Shown in pieces: positions 61,990 to 64,000 of a DNA stretch of 64,000 nucleotides; the stretch's first letter is position 1, and each line of letters opens with the position of its first letter. The stretch is from Sphingobacterium spiritivorum. Its GTDB lineage: Bacteria; Bacteroidota; Bacteroidia; Sphingobacteriales; Sphingobacteriaceae. Both the position numbers and the translations under genes were made by a program. The notes below the pieces were generated by a model that had not been told where the DNA came from, made no database searches, and saw nothing but the letters and a program-made list of their open reading frames with translations. The stretch is from the NCBI RefSeq assembly GCF_016725325.1, contig NZ_CP068083.1, positions 4,836,001 to 4,900,000 on the forward strand, given 5' to 3'.

Positions 61990-62222
61990 CTATGTGTTAT
62001 ACAGTTGGTGAGGACACCAACTGACGCAATGGTTAAACCTGGATATTTCTCTCCTTTTAAAGGAGAGATGCCCGCAGGGCAGAGAGGTTATAGCCTATAA
62101 GATAAAAACGAACCTATATAAATGGTTAGTGAGGACACCTACTGACGCAATGGTTAAACCAGGATATTTTCTCTCCTTTTTAAGGAGAGATGCCCTCAGG
62201 GCAGAGAGGTTTATATTGACAC
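61990..62222. repeat. second repeat cluster: two tandem units of 122 bp
   Basis: The landmark AGGAGAGATGCCC recurs with ATG at 62068 and 62190. Each unit has GTGAGGACACC, then CTGACGCAATGGTTAAACC, then CTCTCCTT and AGAGATGCCC(G/T)CAGGGCAGAGAGG. The hairpin GTTGGTG-AGGA-CACCAAC carries loop AGGA, the complement of the TCCT loop in the 5.3-kb units. The second unit's hairpin arms are partly degenerate. Noncoding. Confidence 0.85.
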
Positions 62223-62305
62223 TCCAGATGTATTATTTTAATCCCATGATGAGCTGATCACTTAAAAGAACTTGTCTACCGGGCAGGTCCCGCATTCGTA
62301 GCAGA

Positions 62306-63316
62306 CTAATTACCAGCCTGATTAGCCAAAAAAGCTTTCAAAGGATTTATAAACCGGTCAAATACTTCAATATGTGGCAGATGGCCTACATTATCCAGTT
62401 CAACCAATTGTGATCCATTAATTTTCTGCTGTGTCTCTTTACCCAAAAACTGATAAAGTCCCATTTTTTCTCTTACTGCTGAATCTTTTACTTTATTTTT
62501 ACCGATTGCAGTTCGGTCTCTCGTACCGATAATCAGTAAGGTTGGTGTTTTAATGTTACCGAATTCATAGACTACCGGCTGCGTAAATATCATATCCGAA
62601 GTCTGTGCATTATTCATAGCGACTGTAGGATAATCCGGAGATTTGATCCATCCTGTCAGCAAATACACCCATTCATCATATTCTGCTTTCCATTTATTAT
62701 CATAATAGAAGCCTGACTGATAATTTCGGGTTGTTTCATAGTCAGCTTTCAGTTCATTCTGATAATTTTCATCAATCGTAGTATAGGGCGCCACTAATTT
62801 CCAGTCTTCCAGTCCGATTGGATTTTCAAGAATTAGCTTTTCAACCATATCCGGATACATCAAGGTAAACCTTGCTGCCAGCATGCCCCCCATTGAGTGC
62901 CCTAACAAATAAATCTGGTTCACTTTTAACTTTTCAAGCAATAGTTTTGTATTGCTGGCCAGTTGCTGAAAGGTAAACTGATAACCCACCGGCTTAGAAG
63001 ACTTTCCAAATCCTATCTGATCCGGCACAATAACACGGTATCCTTCTTTTACCAGTGATTCAACTGTAGTTTTCCAATACGCTCCGTTAAAGTTCTTGCC
63101 ATGCAGAAGCATGACCGTTTTACCATTTGATTGTGAGGGTTGCACATCCATATAGGCCATGCGGATCTCCTGCCCCTGACTTTTAAAATTCAGGTAGTGA
63201 ACTTCATAAGGATAAGTATAATTAGTCAGCATGATATCCAGTACAGGACGTTTGTTTTGTGCCTGAGCTGTTCCGCAAAACAGGAGTATGTAAATCAAAA
63301 TATGTCCGTATCTCAT
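62306..63316 (-). CDS. exported alpha/beta hydrolase
   Basis: 336 residues, signal peptide ending GTAQAQ. Oxyanion region LLHGKNFNGAYW, nucleophile elbow LLGHSMGGMLA (Ser), acid in IGTRDRTAIG (Asp) and base in LDNVGHLPHIE (His) form the full catalytic set. Substrate is unknown; periplasmic esterase or haloperoxidase-like relatives are typical. Confidence 0.9.
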   Translation of the reverse strand: MRYGHILIYILLFCGTAQAQNKRPVLDIMLTNYTYPYEVHYLNFKSQGQEIRMAYMDVQPSQSNGKTVMLLHGKNFNGAYWKTTVESLVKEGYRVIVPDQIGFGKSSKPVGYQFTFQQLASNTKLLLEKLKVNQIYLLGHSMGGMLAARFTLMYPDMVEKLILENPIGLEDWKLVAPYTTIDENYQNELKADYETTRNYQSGFYYDNKWKAEYDEWVYLLTGWIKSPDYPTVAMNNAQTSDMIFTQPVVYEFGNIKTPTLLIIGTRDRTAIGKNKVKDSAVREKMGLYQFLGKETQQKINGSQLVELDNVGHLPHIEVFDRFINPLKAFLANQAGN

Positions 63317-63371
63317 CGTGTTTATTATTTTTTTGATGATCTTCTTTTCCTTTCCAGATCCTGATTATTTA

Positions 63372-64000
63372 TTAAGCCTGCAGAATTTTGCTTTTTTCCT
63401 GTTCAAATTCTTCTTTGGAAATAATTCCCGCATCCAGCAAATCCTTCAGATCAAACAGAGCTTGTTTTTTCTGTGCCATATCCATTGCCGGTTTTTCCTC
63501 TCTTGATACCTCTTTAACCGGAGAAACTAAACCTGATACGACCGGATCAGGTGCCGCACCATATTCAATCAGTAAGGCTGTAATTTCATTAAATCCCTGC
63601 ATATTAGAATAATCTATGGCTTTTTGCTCCAGTACGTTAGTAATATCAGGAGAACTGCCATTAGAAAGCAAAAACCGAACAGCATCCTTCTTACCATAGG
63701 AAGCAGCATAGTGCAATGCTGTATTACCGGAGGCATCCTGCTTATCAATCTGTGCACCACTGTCAATTAATACTTTCATCAATGACAGATAGCCCGACTT
63801 TGCAGCGGTCTGCAATAATGTTTCTCCTGCATAATGAGGTTCATACCCCAGAATAAATGTGCGTGTTCCCGTACGTGCTATAAGTTTTTGGATATACTGT
63901 CCATCTTTTCCGTCAAACGAGTCTACCGGCCTTGCATAGTCCGGAGAGAGACCTTTGGAAATAAAGAGAGATAAAAGTTCTTTCTGGTTACTGCCACATA
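63372..64000 (-). CDS. ankyrin-repeat protein with C-terminal SHOCT domain (5' end beyond the window)
   Basis: The frame is open to the window edge, so the N-terminus is missing. At least 209 residues are visible: a region ending GYEPHYAGETLLQTAAKSGY, ankyrin repeats (LMKVLIDSGAQIDKQDASGN, TALHYAASYGKKDAVRFLLS, FNEITALLIEYGAAPDP), a linker, and a SHOCT domain (FDLKDLLDAGIISKEEFEQE). Such proteins mediate protein contacts; location and partner are unknown. A TTG at 63815 could be mistaken for the start but the upstream repeat continues. Confidence 0.88.
   Translation of the reverse strand, partial: CGSNQKELLSLFISKGLSPDYARPVDSFDGKDGQYIQKLIARTGTRTFILGYEPHYAGETLLQTAAKSGYLSLMKVLIDSGAQIDKQDASGNTALHYAASYGKKDAVRFLLSNGSSPDITNVLEQKAIDYSNMQGFNEITALLIEYGAAPDPVVSGLVSPVKEVSREEKPAMDMAQKKQALFDLKDLLDAGIISKEEFEQEKSKILQA

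Overview
The window comes from a Bacteroidota chromosome, most likely a Sphingobacteriaceae member close to Sphingobacterium. Supporting signs are SusC/SusD genes with an ECF sigma/FecR pair, GLPGLI and DUF4374 proteins, Sec-exported DUF6443-type RHS proteins, many short lipoproteins, start sites mostly without Shine-Dalgarno sequences, and several promoters of the Bacteroidota form TTTG/TTG-N17-21-TAnnTTTG. No rRNA, tRNA, CRISPR array or complete insertion sequence was seen.

0-7.4 kb and 7.4-23.4 kb are an iron and outer-membrane uptake region. A ferric-siderophore ABC importer (two FecCD permeases, ATPase, binding lipoprotein) is followed by a cytosolic siderophore-interacting reductase. 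A YncE-like beta-propeller gene lies on each side of it. A truncated Fur-like protein abuts a 334-bp tandem repeat array (5.1-5.9 kb). Then come a TonB receptor/DUF4374 operon, an M60-type metallopeptidase with a ricin-type lectin domain, a SusD-SusC-FecR-sigma locus, and a second TonB siderophore receptor whose promoter overlaps a Fur-box-like palindrome.

23.4-35 kb is an accessory toxin region. A 1-kb AT-rich spacer carries a promoter-plus-terminator unit (candidate small RNA) and a decayed DMT-transporter fragment. Two very large Sec-exported proteins follow; the second is an RHS protein ending in a predicted PD-(D/E)XK-type nuclease. Behind it lie a putative immunity gene, a HEAT-repeat gene, an orphan toxin fragment, a lipoprotein, and a displaced copy of the rhs 3' end broken by a 20-bp palindromic insertion.

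35-48 kb is rich in regulation: a LytS/LytTR pair, an intradiol-dioxygenase-like operon, a DMT permease with a candidate leader peptide, a GLPGLI/outer-membrane-barrel operon divergent from a HisKA/OmpR pair across phased GTTAA repeats, and a MocR regulator/GNAT pair linked by CGGTACAG sites. 48-64 kb is mostly housekeeping and hypothetical genes: MetA with a glutamate predictive of acetyl-CoA use, glutathione peroxidase, a DoxX/DUF2071/methyltransferase operon, and a membrane protein/XRE/barstar/fatty-acid-hydroxylase operon with paired palindromic operators. A second repeat cluster, an alpha/beta hydrolase and an ankyrin-SHOCT protein cut by the window edge complete it.
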